Shown here piece after piece: positions 1-8,423 of a DNA stretch of 64,000 nt. A program made the translations under genes and the position numbers. The notes under the pieces were generated by a model. That model saw nothing but the letters and a program-made list of their open reading frames with translations. It searched no databases and was not told the origin of the DNA. Location of the stretch: the NCBI RefSeq assembly GCF_001425305.1, contig NZ_LMEE01000003.1, positions 62,001 through 126,000 of the forward strand. Reading direction: 5' to 3'. Source of the DNA: Phenylobacterium sp. Root1290 (GTDB taxonomy: Bacteria > Pseudomonadota > Alphaproteobacteria > Caulobacterales > Caulobacteraceae). How positions within the stretch are numbered: position 1 is the stretch's first letter; each line of letters begins with the position of its first letter.

Positions 1-208
1 CGGCGTTGTCGATCTGGATGGCCACCGCCCCCTTCGGCAGGTCCTTGAGCGCCGCCACCAGGGCGGCCAGGGCGATGCGTTCGGGCGTGGTGTAGCGCTC
101 GCCGCCGGCATGGCCGGACGCGGCCTTGTCATGGCAGCGGACATAGGCCCAGCCGCCGCACTTGAAGGCCTCGTGATAGCTGGTCTGAATCCAGATGGCG
201 CTGCTCAT
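1..208 (-). CDS. RNase H-like protein, 3' end cut off by window edge
   Basis: Reads leftward from an ATG at 206-208 and stays open to position 1, so only about the first 69 residues are visible. The stretch TTPERIALAALVAAL followed by a hydrophobic strand ending in D-N resembles the RNase HI pattern in which a conserved Glu heads a helix and an Asp ends the next strand. This suggests an RNase H-fold (reverse-transcriptase-like) protein. The first catalytic Asp is not obvious, so activity is uncertain. It is divergent from the thioesterase gene at 270. Confidence 0.5.
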   Translation of the reverse strand, partial: MSSAIWIQTSYHEAFKCGGWAYVRCHDKAASGHAGGERYTTPERIALAALVAALKDLPKGAVAIQIDNA

Positions 209-269
209 GCCGGCGCTCTAGCAGTTTGCGCGACGGCGTGCATGATCGCTCGACCAGAGAGAGCAAATC

Positions 270-701
270 ATGCCGGCCACCACCAACAACACCAGCGTCG
301 AGAAACTGAACCAGGCCAACGAGGGCAAGCTGCCCGGGCACCTGGGACTGGTGATCACCGAGGTCAGCGACGGCAAGGTCGTCGGACGGTTGAAGGTGCG
401 CCAGGACCTGGTGGCCCACACGGGCTACCTGCTGGCCGGGGCGGTGCTGTCGGTGGCCGATATCCTTTGCGCGTATGGCGTCTCGACCGCCTGGCCGGAC
501 GGGGCCAACGGGTTCACCACCGCCGAGGTTAAGGCCAACTTCGTCGGCACGCTGCGCGACGGCGAGGCGATCTGCACGGCCAGCCTGCTGCACGGCGGGC
601 GCACCACCCAGGTCTGGGACGCCAAGGTCGAGGACGCGGCCACCGGCAAGCTGATGGCCGCCTTCCGCTGCACCCAGATCATCCTCTATCCGCGGGCCTA
701 G
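270..701 (+). CDS. PaaI-like hotdog-fold thioesterase
   Basis: A 143-residue protein with the usual length and pattern of the PaaI/YbgC-type hotdog thioesterases, which hydrolyse acyl- or aroyl-CoA thioesters in the cytoplasm. The segment AHTGYLLAGAVLSVAD corresponds to the helix that in the family follows the HGG or HxG motif. The C-terminal half has the alternating strands expected (FTTAEVKANFVGTLRDGE, then TTQVWDAKVED). ATG at 270 follows a purine-rich AGAGAGAG stretch. It stands alone between divergent and convergent neighbours. The substrate cannot be told from sequence. Confidence 0.8.
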   Translation: MPATTNNTSVEKLNQANEGKLPGHLGLVITEVSDGKVVGRLKVRQDLVAHTGYLLAGAVLSVADILCAYGVSTAWPDGANGFTTAEVKANFVGTLRDGEAICTASLLHGGRTTQVWDAKVEDAATGKLMAAFRCTQIILYPRA

Positions 702-746
702 CGATGCGTCGGTGCTGAGCGCCGTGAGCGGTGGCGAGGTCGCGCC

Positions 747-2201
747 CTAGCCCAAGGCGGCGATCGCCTTGAGGGCGAAGGCGACGTCGTCGGGCGTATT
801 GCGGATGCTGGGCGTCAGCCGGGCGTGGGAGACGCCGTAGGGCGCGTCCGAGCCGATGATCCGCCACTGGCGCAGCCGCGAGACCACGCCGCGCGCCGAC
901 ATGCCGGCGACGTCGAAGCTGACGATCCCGGCCGACATCTGCGGGCTGATCGGCGTGCGCACGCGCACATGAGGCATGGCCGCCAGGCCGGTCTTGAGCT
1001 GGCTGGCCAGGTCGTGGGTGCGCCTGGCGATGTGCTCCTTGCCGACGCCGAGGTGGAACTGGAAGGCGTCGGTCATCGCCCAGACATGCTCGAAGGCCTT
1101 GAAACCGCCTGGGGTCATTCGCGCCGCGGTGGTGGGGCCGGGATCGAAGCCGCCGATCCAGGCCGAGTAGGCGTTGGAGGCCAGGAAGCTGGGGATGATC
1201 GGGGCCAGCCTCTGGAGCGCCAGGGGCGAGAAGAACACCACGCCGGTGCCGCGCGGCCCGAACAGCCACTTGTGGCAGCCGGCGACCAGCACGTCGCAGC
1301 CAAGCTCCGGCAGGGTGGTGTTCTCGACCCCGAAGCCGTGGACGCCGTCGACGCAGAAGAGGACCTGATCGGCGGGCTGGCGGCCGGCGTTGATCGGTTT
1401 CAGGGCGTCGGCGATGGCTCGGATCGGCAGCTTCAGGCCAGTCGAGGAATGCACCCAGGTCAGGGCCAGGACGCGGGTCGCCGGCGTGATCGCGGCCACC
1501 ACGCGGCGGACGATATCGACGGTGGAGGCGGTCTCGGCCCCGTCGTGCAGAGCGATCTTGCGGACCGTGAAGCCGTTGCGCTGGGCCGACAGCCGGAGCG
1601 ATTCGTGAGTGACGTAGTAGTCGTGGACGCTGGTCAGCACCTCCTGCCCATAGCGCAGGGTCAGGCCGCCATAGAGCAGGCCGATCCCGGAGGTGGTGCT
1701 CTCGCACAGGGCGACATGGTCCGTCGGCACGCCGAAATAGGAGCCGGCGGCCGCCCGCGAGAGGTTCTGGCCGCGCTTGTTGTTCTGCTCCAGATAGGTG
1801 ACCGGGTTGCGGTCGAGCGCCGTTCGATGGCGGGTGATCGCCTCGCGCACGGGCCGGGGGTTCGAGGCGAACAGCATCGCCGAGAGGTCGACTTCGCTCC
1901 AGTCGAGGTCCCATTGCGCGCGAAGCCGGCTCCAGTCGGGAGCGGGGCGCGAGCCCGGCGCCGGCAGCGGCTGCGACTCGGGAAGCGCCGGTTCTTCGTC
2001 GAACTCGGCCGAGGGGCCTTCGGGCGCTGGCGTGGCGGCGGCGGCGGGAGCCGGCGCCGGGGTCGGCGGCGTCTTGGGCTTTCGCATGGGCCAGGCGGCG
2101 GCCGCTTCGCCGGCCGCGGTCACGACGGGACCGGCCACGAGACCCATGGCCAGCAGGTGACGCCGATTCAGTTTCTGCGCGCCGTCGCCGAGTTTCGCCA
2201 T
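747..2201 (-). CDS. Exported PLP-dependent aminotransferase class V-fold protein
   Basis: A 484-residue fold-type I PLP enzyme like isopenicillin N epimerase and cysteine desulfurase relatives. The PLP lysine is in GCHKWLFGPRGTG, and the upstream VDGVHGFG carries the pyridine-binding Asp. The N-terminus has twin arginines (LNRRHLLAMG) followed by a hydrophobic Ala/Gly/Val stretch and Pro/Ala-rich spacer, so Tat export is likely; a cytoplasmic cofactor enzyme folded before export fits Tat. Start is the ATG at 2199-2201 with a GGAGGG ribosome site; an open frame further upstream to 2408 is Arg/Pro-rich and not believable. The reaction (epimerase, lyase or transaminase) is not defined. Confidence 0.82.
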   Translation of the reverse strand: MAKLGDGAQKLNRRHLLAMGLVAGPVVTAAGEAAAAWPMRKPKTPPTPAPAPAAAATPAPEGPSAEFDEEPALPESQPLPAPGSRPAPDWSRLRAQWDLDWSEVDLSAMLFASNPRPVREAITRHRTALDRNPVTYLEQNNKRGQNLSRAAAGSYFGVPTDHVALCESTTSGIGLLYGGLTLRYGQEVLTSVHDYYVTHESLRLSAQRNGFTVRKIALHDGAETASTVDIVRRVVAAITPATRVLALTWVHSSTGLKLPIRAIADALKPINAGRQPADQVLFCVDGVHGFGVENTTLPELGCDVLVAGCHKWLFGPRGTGVVFFSPLALQRLAPIIPSFLASNAYSAWIGGFDPGPTTAARMTPGGFKAFEHVWAMTDAFQFHLGVGKEHIARRTHDLASQLKTGLAAMPHVRVRTPISPQMSAGIVSFDVAGMSARGVVSRLRQWRIIGSDAPYGVSHARLTPSIRNTPDDVAFALKAIAALG

Positions 2202-2283
2202 GAAGCCCTCCAACTCACCTTGGAAGACAATGCGGAGCTTGTTGGTCGGGTTTCGGACATCGGGTGAAACCCGCGGTCGAGGC

Positions 2284-2973
2284 TCACTCGTGCCGGGGCG
2301 ACAGCTCGAACGCCATGACGCGCGGGTCGGCGCAGAGGTCGGCGGCGATCGCCTCGCCCGGTACCGGGCCGCGCCTGCGGAAGGTGGCCGCGAACTCAAC
2401 GCCGCCATGGTCCGCCAGCAGCCGGTGTGTGATCACGTCGGGCCTGAGGCCATATCGGGCAAGCCATGCGACCAACTCCGACTCGGTGGCGAAGTCGCTC
2501 GCCGAGTAACGGATGGTCAGGTCGATGTGGCGGTACTGCGGTAGGCGGATTTCAAGCAGACGGAAGCCGACCAGCACGAACAGGGTCACCAGCGTGCCGC
2601 CGATCGCCAGGCTGAAGAAGCTGATCCCGTAGAGCACGCCGAGGGCGGCGGTGGTCCAGAGCGAGGCGGCGCTGGTCAGGCCGCGGACCGAGAAGCCCTC
2701 CTTGAAGATCACGCCGCCGCAGAGGAAGCCGATCCCGGTCAGGACGCCGTGCGCCATCCGAACCGGATCGATGCGGATGATGTCGTCGGGGGTGCCGGCC
2801 ATCCAGCGCACCTGATGCACCGCCGCCAGCATCAGCAGGGCCGAGGCCAGGCACAGCAGGATGTGGGTGCGTACGCCGGCGGGACGGCCGCGGTACTCGC
2901 GCTCGAAGCCGATCAGGCCGCCCGCGGCCACGGCGCCGGCGAGCGGCAGCAGATATTCGATCGCCCAGTTCAT
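2284..2973 (-). CDS. MgtC/SapB family membrane protein
   Basis: A 229-residue inner-membrane protein. The N-terminal 140 residues hold about four to five hydrophobic segments with the family signature GLIGFEREYRGRPAGVRTH and GIGFLCGGVIFKEG. The remaining 80 residues form a soluble C-terminal domain, as in MgtC proteins. MgtC relatives modulate Mg2+ homeostasis and F1Fo ATPase in pathogens; in environmental bacteria the role is less clear. ATG at 2971-2973 is preferred; a GTG one codon upstream (2976) is possible. Single gene. Confidence 0.88.
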   Translation of the reverse strand: MNWAIEYLLPLAGAVAAGGLIGFEREYRGRPAGVRTHILLCLASALLMLAAVHQVRWMAGTPDDIIRIDPVRMAHGVLTGIGFLCGGVIFKEGFSVRGLTSAASLWTTAALGVLYGISFFSLAIGGTLVTLFVLVGFRLLEIRLPQYRHIDLTIRYSASDFATESELVAWLARYGLRPDVITHRLLADHGGVEFAATFRRRGPVPGEAIAADLCADPRVMAFELSPRHE

Positions 2974-3101
2974 CACCCCAGAACGCGCGAATTCCGGTTA
3001 AGCTTCCCGGCGTCCGCAGGCGCGCCGCAAAGTAGCCAATTTCTTCTTATGGAAGAGGCGCATAGCCGCGCTTCGGCGCGATCGGCAGGGGGTGAGAAAT
3101 C

Positions 3102-3284
3102 GTGCGGAAAATAGTTCTGGTTCTGACAGCGGCCGGCATGGCGCTGGGTCTGGCGGCCTGCGGGCACAATGTCGAGCAGAGGGCCGCGACCGGCGCGGCG
3201 GCCGGCCTGATCGTGGGCGGGCCGGTGGGCGCGGCCGTGGGGGCCGGCGTCGGGGTGGTGGTCAGTAAGACCACCGACCCCTAA
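3102..3284 (+). CDS. Small glycine-zipper lipoprotein
   Basis: A 60-residue protein beginning at GTG 3102 behind a GGGGGTGAG ribosome site. Residues 1-19 form a lipoprotein signal with lipobox LAAC (Cys20). The remainder is an Ala/Gly-rich glycine zipper (TGAAAGLIVGGPVGAAVGAG), as in small outer-membrane-associated or osmotic lipoproteins. Convergent with yebC; the two genes are separated by a palindrome around the yebC stop codon. No precise function is known for such proteins. Confidence 0.7.
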   Translation: MRKIVLVLTAAGMALGLAACGHNVEQRAATGAAAGLIVGGPVGAAVGAGVGVVVSKTTDP

Positions 3285-3294
3285 AGGCGCAGGC

Positions 3295-3323
3295 GGAGAG
3301 GTTCGGCTTAGCCGAACTTCTCC
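3295..3323. terminator. Palindrome centred on the yebC stop codon, possible two-way terminator
   Basis: The arms GGAGAGGTTCGGC (3295-3307) and GCCGAACTTCTCC (3311-3323) pair over 13 positions with one G-U pair. The three-base loop is the yebC stop codon itself. It lies between two convergent genes, where a bidirectional terminator would be expected, but there is no clear T-run on either side. Confidence 0.5.
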
Positions 3324-4051
3324 ATGTCCTCGTCGGAGATCTCGTAGTCGCCGTAGACGTTCTGGACGTCGTCGTCGTCGTCGAGGGCGTCGATCAGCTT
3401 CAGCAGCGTCGGGACGGCGTCGCCGGTGACGGCGACGAAGGTCTTGGGACGCCAGACGATCTTGCTGGTCTTGGCTTCGCCGAGCACGGCCTCCAAGGCG
3501 CTCGCCACTTCGGCGAAGTCCTCGAAGGCGGTGTAGACGACGTGGCTCTCTTCGTCGGACTCGACGTCCTGGGCGCCGGCCTCGATGGCCGCCTCCATGA
3601 CCTTGTCTTCCGAGCCGACCTTGGCCGGGTAGGTCAGTTCGCCCAGGCGGTCGAACTGGAACGACACCGAGCCCGAGGCGCCGAGGTTGCCGCCGTTCTT
3701 CGAGAAGATCGTGCGGATGTTCGAGGCCGCGCGGTTGCGGTTGTCGGTCAGGCCTTCGACGATGATGTTGACGCCGCCGGGGCCGAAGCCTTCGTAGCGG
3801 ACTTCCTCGTAGTTCTCCCCGTCGCCGCCCGCGCCCTTCTTGATGGCGCGCTCGATATTGTCCTTGGGCATGGACTCGGCGCGCGCATTGGTGACGGCGA
3901 GGCGAAGGCGGGGGTTCATCGCCGGGTCGGGCATGCCCGACTTGGCGGCGACGGTGATTTCACGTGACAGCTTGGAGAACAGCTTGGACCGCGCCGCGTC
4001 TGCGCGGCCCTTACGGTGCATGATGTTCTTGAACTTGGAATGTCCGGCCAT
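3308..4051 (-). CDS. yebC: YebC/TACO1 family protein
   Basis: A 247-residue protein, the normal family length, starting [20 protein letters not shown], which is the hallmark N-terminus. Family members were first named as transcription regulators (PmpR) and are now linked to relief of ribosome stalling on proline-rich stretches (TACO1, YebC2). An acidic segment ([22 protein letters not shown]) closes the C-terminal domain, as usual. ATG at 4049-4051. Monocistronic here; in many bacteria it lies beside ruvC, which is not seen in this window. Confidence 0.95.
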   Translation of the reverse strand: MAGHSKFKNIMHRKGRADAARSKLFSKLSREITVAAKSGMPDPAMNPRLRLAVTNARAESMPKDNIERAIKKGAGGDGENYEEVRYEGFGPGGVNIIVEGLTDNRNRAASNIRTIFSKNGGNLGASGSVSFQFDRLGELTYPAKVGSEDKVMEAAIEAGAQDVESDEESHVVYTAFEDFAEVASALEAVLGEAKTSKIVWRPKTFVAVTGDAVPTLLKLIDALDDDDDVQNVYGDYEISDEDMEKFG

Positions 4052-4168
4052 GTGTCTCTCTAAAGGTCAGTGCGCGGCTTCTAACCTTAGAGGCGTTTGA
4101 ACGCCAGCGGGGCCGGAACCTGCATCGTCCACAGGGGTTAGGCCTGCGCAGACACCGGAGCCCAGCCG

Positions 4169-4390
4169 ATGAGCGACTACTACGACGACGTGCTTGACGA
4201 AGAACCGACCGGAACCGTTGTGCGCTGGATGGACCGTCCACCCCTGCACCTGGGGCCGGCGGCGCTGTCGGGCGCGGTGGCCGGAGCCTTCCTCCTGGGC
4301 GCGGTGGCCGCGCTGGGTCTGGTGGTGCTGAGCCGGCGGACTACGTTTGAGCCGCGACTTCGCAGTCGATTCTCTCGACTGCTCCACTAG
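4169..4390 (+). CDS. Small single-span membrane protein, unknown function
   Basis: 73 residues: an acidic N-terminus (MSDYYDDVLDEEP), an amphipathic middle, one transmembrane helix (about residues 33-55, rich in Gly/Ala/Leu/Val), then an Arg-rich tail. The tail would be cytoplasmic by the positive-inside rule. The last 50 bases overlap the end of the convergent phosphatase gene, so the C-terminal tail is under two-frame constraint. I do not recognise the family. Confidence 0.6.
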   Translation: MSDYYDDVLDEEPTGTVVRWMDRPPLHLGPAALSGAVAGAFLLGAVAALGLVVLSRRTTFEPRLRSRFSRLLH

Positions 4391-4931
4391 CGAGCCGGAA
4401 AACGGCGTCCTGGGGCACGTCCTGCGCCCAGGTCTCCGCGCGCGACAGGCCCAGATAGGCGCCGCGCACCACGCGGCCCGAGCCGCCGTGGCTGACCACG
4501 ATCACCTTGCGCTCGGGTTCGGGCGGCAGGCCTGCCAGCCACGCGCTGACGCGGGCCTCGACAGACTCGAAGCTCTCGCCGCCGGGCGCGGCGAACTGCC
4601 AGTCGCCGCGGCCGAAGGTCTCCGGATGCTCGGCGGCCAGTTCGTCGCGCAGGCGCCCGTCCCACTCGCCGAACGAAACCTCGATCACACGCGGGTCGGT
4701 TTCGATGGGCAGGCCCAGCGCCTGGCCGATGACGCCGGCGGTGTCCTGGGCGCGGCCCAAGGGGCTGGCGATCAGCCGCCAACCGTCAGGTTTTCCGATC
4801 AGATCCCGCAGCAACCTGCCGGCCGCGGCGGCCTGCGCGCGACCGAGCGCCGTCAGCGGGGAATCCATGTGGCCCTGCTGGCGGCGTTCGGCGTTGAAGT
4901 GCGTCTGTCCGTGACGGACGAGGTAGATCAT
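4341..4931 (-). CDS. Histidine phosphatase (phosphoglycerate mutase-like), second of a tandem pair
   Basis: A 196-residue branch-2 histidine phosphatase. The phospho-accepting His is in the N-terminal LVRHGQTHFN; the second catalytic His is in VVSHGGSGRVVRG; Arg and Glu of the pocket are seen in SPLGRAQDTA and EVSFGEWDG. It overlaps the upstream paralogue by ATGA (4928-4931), so the two are translated together with the SDR gene further upstream. Substrate unknown: alpha-ribazole phosphate, phosphoglycerate or other small phosphoesters are all possible in this family. Confidence 0.85.
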   Translation of the reverse strand: MIYLVRHGQTHFNAERRQQGHMDSPLTALGRAQAAAAGRLLRDLIGKPDGWRLIASPLGRAQDTAGVIGQALGLPIETDPRVIEVSFGEWDGRLRDELAAEHPETFGRGDWQFAAPGGESFESVEARVSAWLAGLPPEPERKVIVVSHGGSGRVVRGAYLGLSRAETWAQDVPQDAVFRLASGAVERIDCEVAAQT

Positions 4932-5515
4932 GCGGCGACCGGAGCGCAGGCCAGGCGCTCGACGTTCCCGCCCCAGAGGCGGAAGAGCGCGTCCTGCGGC
5001 GTGTCCTGTTCCATGGTCGCCTGGCGCGAGAGGCCTTGATAGGCGCCGCGCATCAGCACGCCGGCGATGCCGTGGCTGACGGCGATCACCTTGCGCTCGG
5101 GCTCGGGCGGCAGGGTGGCGAGCCAGGGGCGGACGCGGGCGTCCACGTCCTCGAACCGCTCGCCGTCCGGGCTGCCGAAGACCCATTCGCGGCCGGCGAA
5201 GGTCTCCGGGTGTTCCTGACGCAGGTCCGCGTACATGCGGTTCTCCCACGAGCCGCAGCCGACCTCGATCAGTGCAGGGTCGATCTCCACCGGCAGGCGC
5301 AGGGTGCGCGCGACGATGGCCGCCGACTGGCGGGTGCGGCGCAGAGGGCTGGCGAGGATGCGCCAGCCCTCCACGTCGCCGATCTGCTCGGCCAGGACGT
5401 TGGCCATGGCCTGGACCTGGGCCATGCCCAGCGAGGTGAGCTGGGAGTCGGTCTGGCCCTGGAGACGGCCGTCGCGGTTGTAGTCGGTCTGGCCGTGACG
5501 CAGCAGGTAGATCAT
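4928..5515 (-). CDS. Histidine phosphatase (phosphoglycerate mutase-like), first of a tandem pair
   Basis: 195 residues with the same motifs as its downstream neighbour: [30 protein letters not shown] and [13 protein letters not shown]. The two proteins align over their whole length, sharing stretches such as GLSR and PPEPERKVI, so they are a local duplication that has diverged. Its ATG overlaps the stop codon of the SDR gene (5512-5515), giving a three-gene translationally coupled operon SDR-phosphatase-phosphatase. Confidence 0.85.
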   Translation of the reverse strand: MIYLLRHGQTDYNRDGRLQGQTDSQLTSLGMAQVQAMANVLAEQIGDVEGWRILASPLRRTRQSAAIVARTLRLPVEIDPALIEVGCGSWENRMYADLRQEHPETFAGREWVFGSPDGERFEDVDARVRPWLATLPPEPERKVIAVSHGIAGVLMRGAYQGLSRQATMEQDTPQDALFRLWGGNVERLACAPVAA

Positions 5516-6297
5516 TTCTTGCGACGCACCACCGGATGCGAGGACGACAAGCCGCCGTCGACGACGATGGCCTGGCCGTTGACGTAGGAGCTTTCGTCCG
5601 AGGCCAGGAACAGGGCCGCATTGGCGATCTCGATGGGCACGCCGCCGCGGGTCATCGGGTTCAGCTGGCCGATCTTGTCCTCGTTGCCGCGGGCGCGGGC
5701 GCCGTCGAAGATCGCCTGGGTCATGCCGGTCTCGATCAGGCCCGGGCAGATGGCGTTGACGCGCACGCCGGTGCCGTAGAACTCGTTGGCCGAGGTCTGG
5801 GCGAGATTGATGACGCCCGCCTTCGACGCCGAGTACGGCGAGCCGCCGGCGCCCGAGCGGATGCCCGCGACCGAGGCGGTGCAGATGATCGAACCCTTTT
5901 CCTTGGGGATCATGACGCGCGAGGCGTGCTTCACCAGCAGGAAGGCCCCGATCAGGTTGACGCGCAGGATCTCCGCCCAGAAGGCGCCGTCCTGCTCGTC
6001 GAAGCCGGTCCAGCCGCCCGAAATGCCGGCGTTGGCCCAGGCCACGTCGAGGCCGCCGTAGTCAGCCACGGCCTTGGCCACCAGGCTCTCGACGAAGGCC
6101 TCGTCGCCGGCGTCGCCGGTCAGGGCGATGGCCTTGCCGCCGGCTTCGCTCACCAGGCGGGCGGTCTCGACGGCGCCGTCGGTCTTGTCGGCGATGACCA
6201 GGCTGGCGCCTTCGGCCGCGAACAGCAGAGAGGCGGCGCGGCCGATGCCGGAACCGGCGCCGGTGATGACGGCGGACTTGCCGGAGAGACGTCCCAT
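5512..6297 (-). CDS. Short-chain dehydrogenase/reductase
   Basis: A 261-residue classical SDR. The Rossmann motif TGAGSGIG is near residue 12, NAG near 90, the catalytic Ser precedes YSASK (Tyr and Lys of the active site), and the C-terminus has [12 protein letters not shown]. An acidic residue at the end of strand 2 (IADKTD) favours NAD(H). It probably oxidises a secondary alcohol. It leads an operon with two histidine phosphatases and sits next to a hydrolase and a quinone oxidoreductase, a context typical of lipid or aromatic breakdown, but the substrate is not readable. Confidence 0.88.
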   Translation of the reverse strand: MGRLSGKSAVITGAGSGIGRAASLLFAAEGASLVIADKTDGAVETARLVSEAGGKAIALTGDAGDEAFVESLVAKAVADYGGLDVAWANAGISGGWTGFDEQDGAFWAEILRVNLIGAFLLVKHASRVMIPKEKGSIICTASVAGIRSGAGGSPYSASKAGVINLAQTSANEFYGTGVRVNAICPGLIETGMTQAIFDGARARGNEDKIGQLNPMTRGGVPIEIANAALFLASDESSYVNGQAIVVDGGLSSSHPVVRRKK

Positions 6298-6320
6298 GAG
6301 GTGTTCCTTACTTGCGAAAT

Positions 6321-7154
6321 TCAGGCGCGCGCGACGGCGGCGGTGATGGCGTCGATGAAGAGGTCGTGCAGGGCGGGCGGCAGGTCGTGGCCCATGCCGG
6401 GCACGATGCGCAGCTCGGCGCCGGGGATCGCCGCGGCCGTGGCTTCGCCGCCAAACGGCTTGACCAGCGGGTCGGCGGCGCCGTGCAGGACGACGGCGGG
6501 AATGTTCAGGTTGGCGAGGCGTTGGGTGCGGTCGCCGTCGGCGCGGATGGCGCCCATCTGGCGGGCCGAGCCGGTCGGGTTGAAGGCGCGGGCGTACTCG
6601 GCCGCCGCGCGTTCGCGCAGGGCTCCGGGCGGCCAGGGATAGCCGGGACTGCCGATGGTCTCGCCGTTGCGGACCGCGAAGTCGAGGAAGGCCTCGAAGT
6701 CGGCCTGGGGGTTCGGCGGGGCGGTGTTGAGCACGGCGCCGGCCTCCGGCGTCGGATCGAGGGTGCCCGGGGCGCCGCTGGCCGACATGATCGAGGTGAT
6801 CGAGAGGACGCGGCCTGGATGCTCGATGGCGACCAGTTGGGTGATCATGCCGCCCATGGAGACGCCGGCTACGTGGGCCTTGTCGACGCCGGCGGCGTCG
6901 AGCACGGCGACGGCGTCCGCGGCCATATCGGAGAGGGCGTAGCTCTCGCCCGGCTTGAACCAGGTGGAGAGACCGGCGTCACGATTGTCGAAACGGATGA
7001 CGCGAAAGCCGCGGGCCGCGAGCTTGCCGCAGAAGTCGGCGGGCCAGCGGGTCATCTGCGAGCCTAGGCCGTTGATCAGCAGGATCGTCGGGGCGGCGTC
7101 CGAGCCGAAGGATTCGTACTCGAGTTCGACCAGGCCGTTTTTCGCGCGGGGCAT
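6321..7154 (-). CDS. Alpha/beta hydrolase
   Basis: A 277-residue alpha/beta-hydrolase fold enzyme. Oxyanion region [13 protein letters not shown], nucleophile elbow GVSMGG, acid residue in [10 protein letters not shown] and catalytic His in GMGHDLP. The family includes 3-oxoadipate enol-lactonases, esterases and haloperoxidase-like enzymes; no feature singles out one. 23 bp upstream of the SDR gene on the same strand, so probably cotranscribed with it. Confidence 0.87.
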   Translation of the reverse strand: MPRAKNGLVELEYESFGSDAAPTILLINGLGSQMTRWPADFCGKLAARGFRVIRFDNRDAGLSTWFKPGESYALSDMAADAVAVLDAAGVDKAHVAGVSMGGMITQLVAIEHPGRVLSITSIMSASGAPGTLDPTPEAGAVLNTAPPNPQADFEAFLDFAVRNGETIGSPGYPWPPGALRERAAAEYARAFNPTGSARQMGAIRADGDRTQRLANLNIPAVVLHGAADPLVKPFGGEATAAAIPGAELRIVPGMGHDLPPALHDLFIDAITAAVARA

Positions 7155-7234
7155 GGGGCTCTCCGTGAGGGAACTAGAGTGTCATCCCGGACAAGCGCTC
7201 CGCGCCTTCCGGGATGACCCCTGTCTGGACTGGC

Positions 7235-8197
7235 TTAGGGAACCAGGACCACGCGGCCGACGGCGGCGCGGCTTTCGATGTAGGCGTGGGCGCCGGCGGC
7301 GTCCGACAGCGGGAAGACCTTGTCGATGACGACTTCCAGCTCGCCGCGAGCGGCTTCCTCCATCAGGCGCTGGATGTTGTCGTGCGCCCGGTCGGTCATG
7401 ATCTCGGCGCCCAGGAAGACGCCGCGCAGCTGCCGGTTGCCGCCCATCATGGCGCCGACGTCGACGACCATCGGCTCGCGGCCGGCGGCGCCGACCATCG
7501 AGACGCGGCCGCGATAGGCCAGGGCGTTGATCGAGCCTTGAAGGGTGGGGCCGCCGACCGAGTCGACGATCACGTCCGCGCCCTTCTTGTCGGTGAGGCG
7601 CATGACCTCCTTCACCACGTCCTCGCGGGCGTAGTTGATGCCGTGGTCGAGGCCGAGCGGCTTGAGGCGTTCCAGGCGTTCGTCCGAGGACGCCGTGGCG
7701 AGCACGGTGGCGCCGGCGCGCTTGGCCAGCTGGATCGCGGCCACGCCCACGCCAGAGGCGCCGGCCTGGACCAGCACGGTTTCGCCGGCCTTGAGGTTGG
7801 CGGCGTCGAACAGGCAGTCGTCGGCGGTGCCGAAGGTGACCGGAATCGCGGCGGCCTTCTTGACGTCGAAGTCGTCGGGGATCGGCCAGCAGTTGCGGGC
7901 GGGCACGGAACGCAGCTCGGCGTGGCTGCCCCAGTTGTTCACGGTGGCGACCTTCTGGCCGACCTTGAGGTGCGTGACCTCGGCGCCCACGGCGATAATT
8001 TCGCCGGCGGCCTGGTAGCCGACCACATGCGGGTTGGTCATCAGCTTGCCGCCGAAGCGGCTGAGGACGTCGCCGCCTTCGATGGCGATGGCCTCGACCT
8101 TGATGATCACGCCCTTGGGGTGCAGCGCCGGATCGGGGAAGTCCTCGTACTTCAGGACTTCGGGACCGCCGTTCTCGTAATAGACCGCAGCCTTCAT
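7235..8197 (-). CDS. Zinc-independent quinone oxidoreductase-like MDR protein
   Basis: 320 residues, medium-chain dehydrogenase/reductase superfamily. The NADPH-binding motif AGASGVGVAAIQLAKRAGA lies mid-protein, the N-terminal GroES-like domain lacks the structural zinc cysteines of alcohol dehydrogenases, and VDSVGGPT matches quinone oxidoreductases. ATG at 8195-8197 follows a good TTGGAGGA ribosome site. A TetR-type palindrome lies just upstream (8216-8231), so the gene is probably repressed until a ligand is present. Confidence 0.87.
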   Translation of the reverse strand: MKAAVYYENGGPEVLKYEDFPDPALHPKGVIIKVEAIAIEGGDVLSRFGGKLMTNPHVVGYQAAGEIIAVGAEVTHLKVGQKVATVNNWGSHAELRSVPARNCWPIPDDFDVKKAAAIPVTFGTADDCLFDAANLKAGETVLVQAGASGVGVAAIQLAKRAGATVLATASSDERLERLKPLGLDHGINYAREDVVKEVMRLTDKKGADVIVDSVGGPTLQGSINALAYRGRVSMVGAAGREPMVVDVGAMMGGNRQLRGVFLGAEIMTDRAHDNIQRLMEEAARGELEVVIDKVFPLSDAAGAHAYIESRAAVGRVVLVP

Positions 8198-8215
8198 GTG
8201 TTTCCTCCAAATGAC

Positions 8216-8231
8216 TTAAACAATTGTTTGA
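8216..8231. promoter_or_regulatory. TetR-type operator palindrome upstream of the quinone oxidoreductase
   Basis: TTAAACAATTGTTTGA holds the perfect 12-bp palindrome AAACAATTGTTT (8218-8229), 20 bp before the start codon of the quinone oxidoreductase gene. AT-rich palindromes with an ACAATTGT core are common operators of TetR/AcrR repressors. No TetR gene is in this window, so the regulator would act from elsewhere. Confidence 0.55.
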
Positions 8232-8423
8232 GGACGCTAGCCAAGACCAGGGGGCCGACGCAAGGGAAAGCGTCGCCTCCGAAGCGAGCCCGGCGCGCCA
8301 CGATCCAGGCTGACACGAGCACGTGACAGGCGATGGGCGGCGCGGCGCTTGCAGAGCTCCAGGCTCTACCGTTCCTATGTGCCAGATCGGCACGTCTTCC
8401 CATGGACCGCGGCGTTAATCCTA

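Noticed and set aside
747..2201. Cysteine desulfurase for phosphorothioation
   Set aside because: It shares the class V fold, but it has an export signal and lies 50 kb from the island, so a role as SspA is unlikely.
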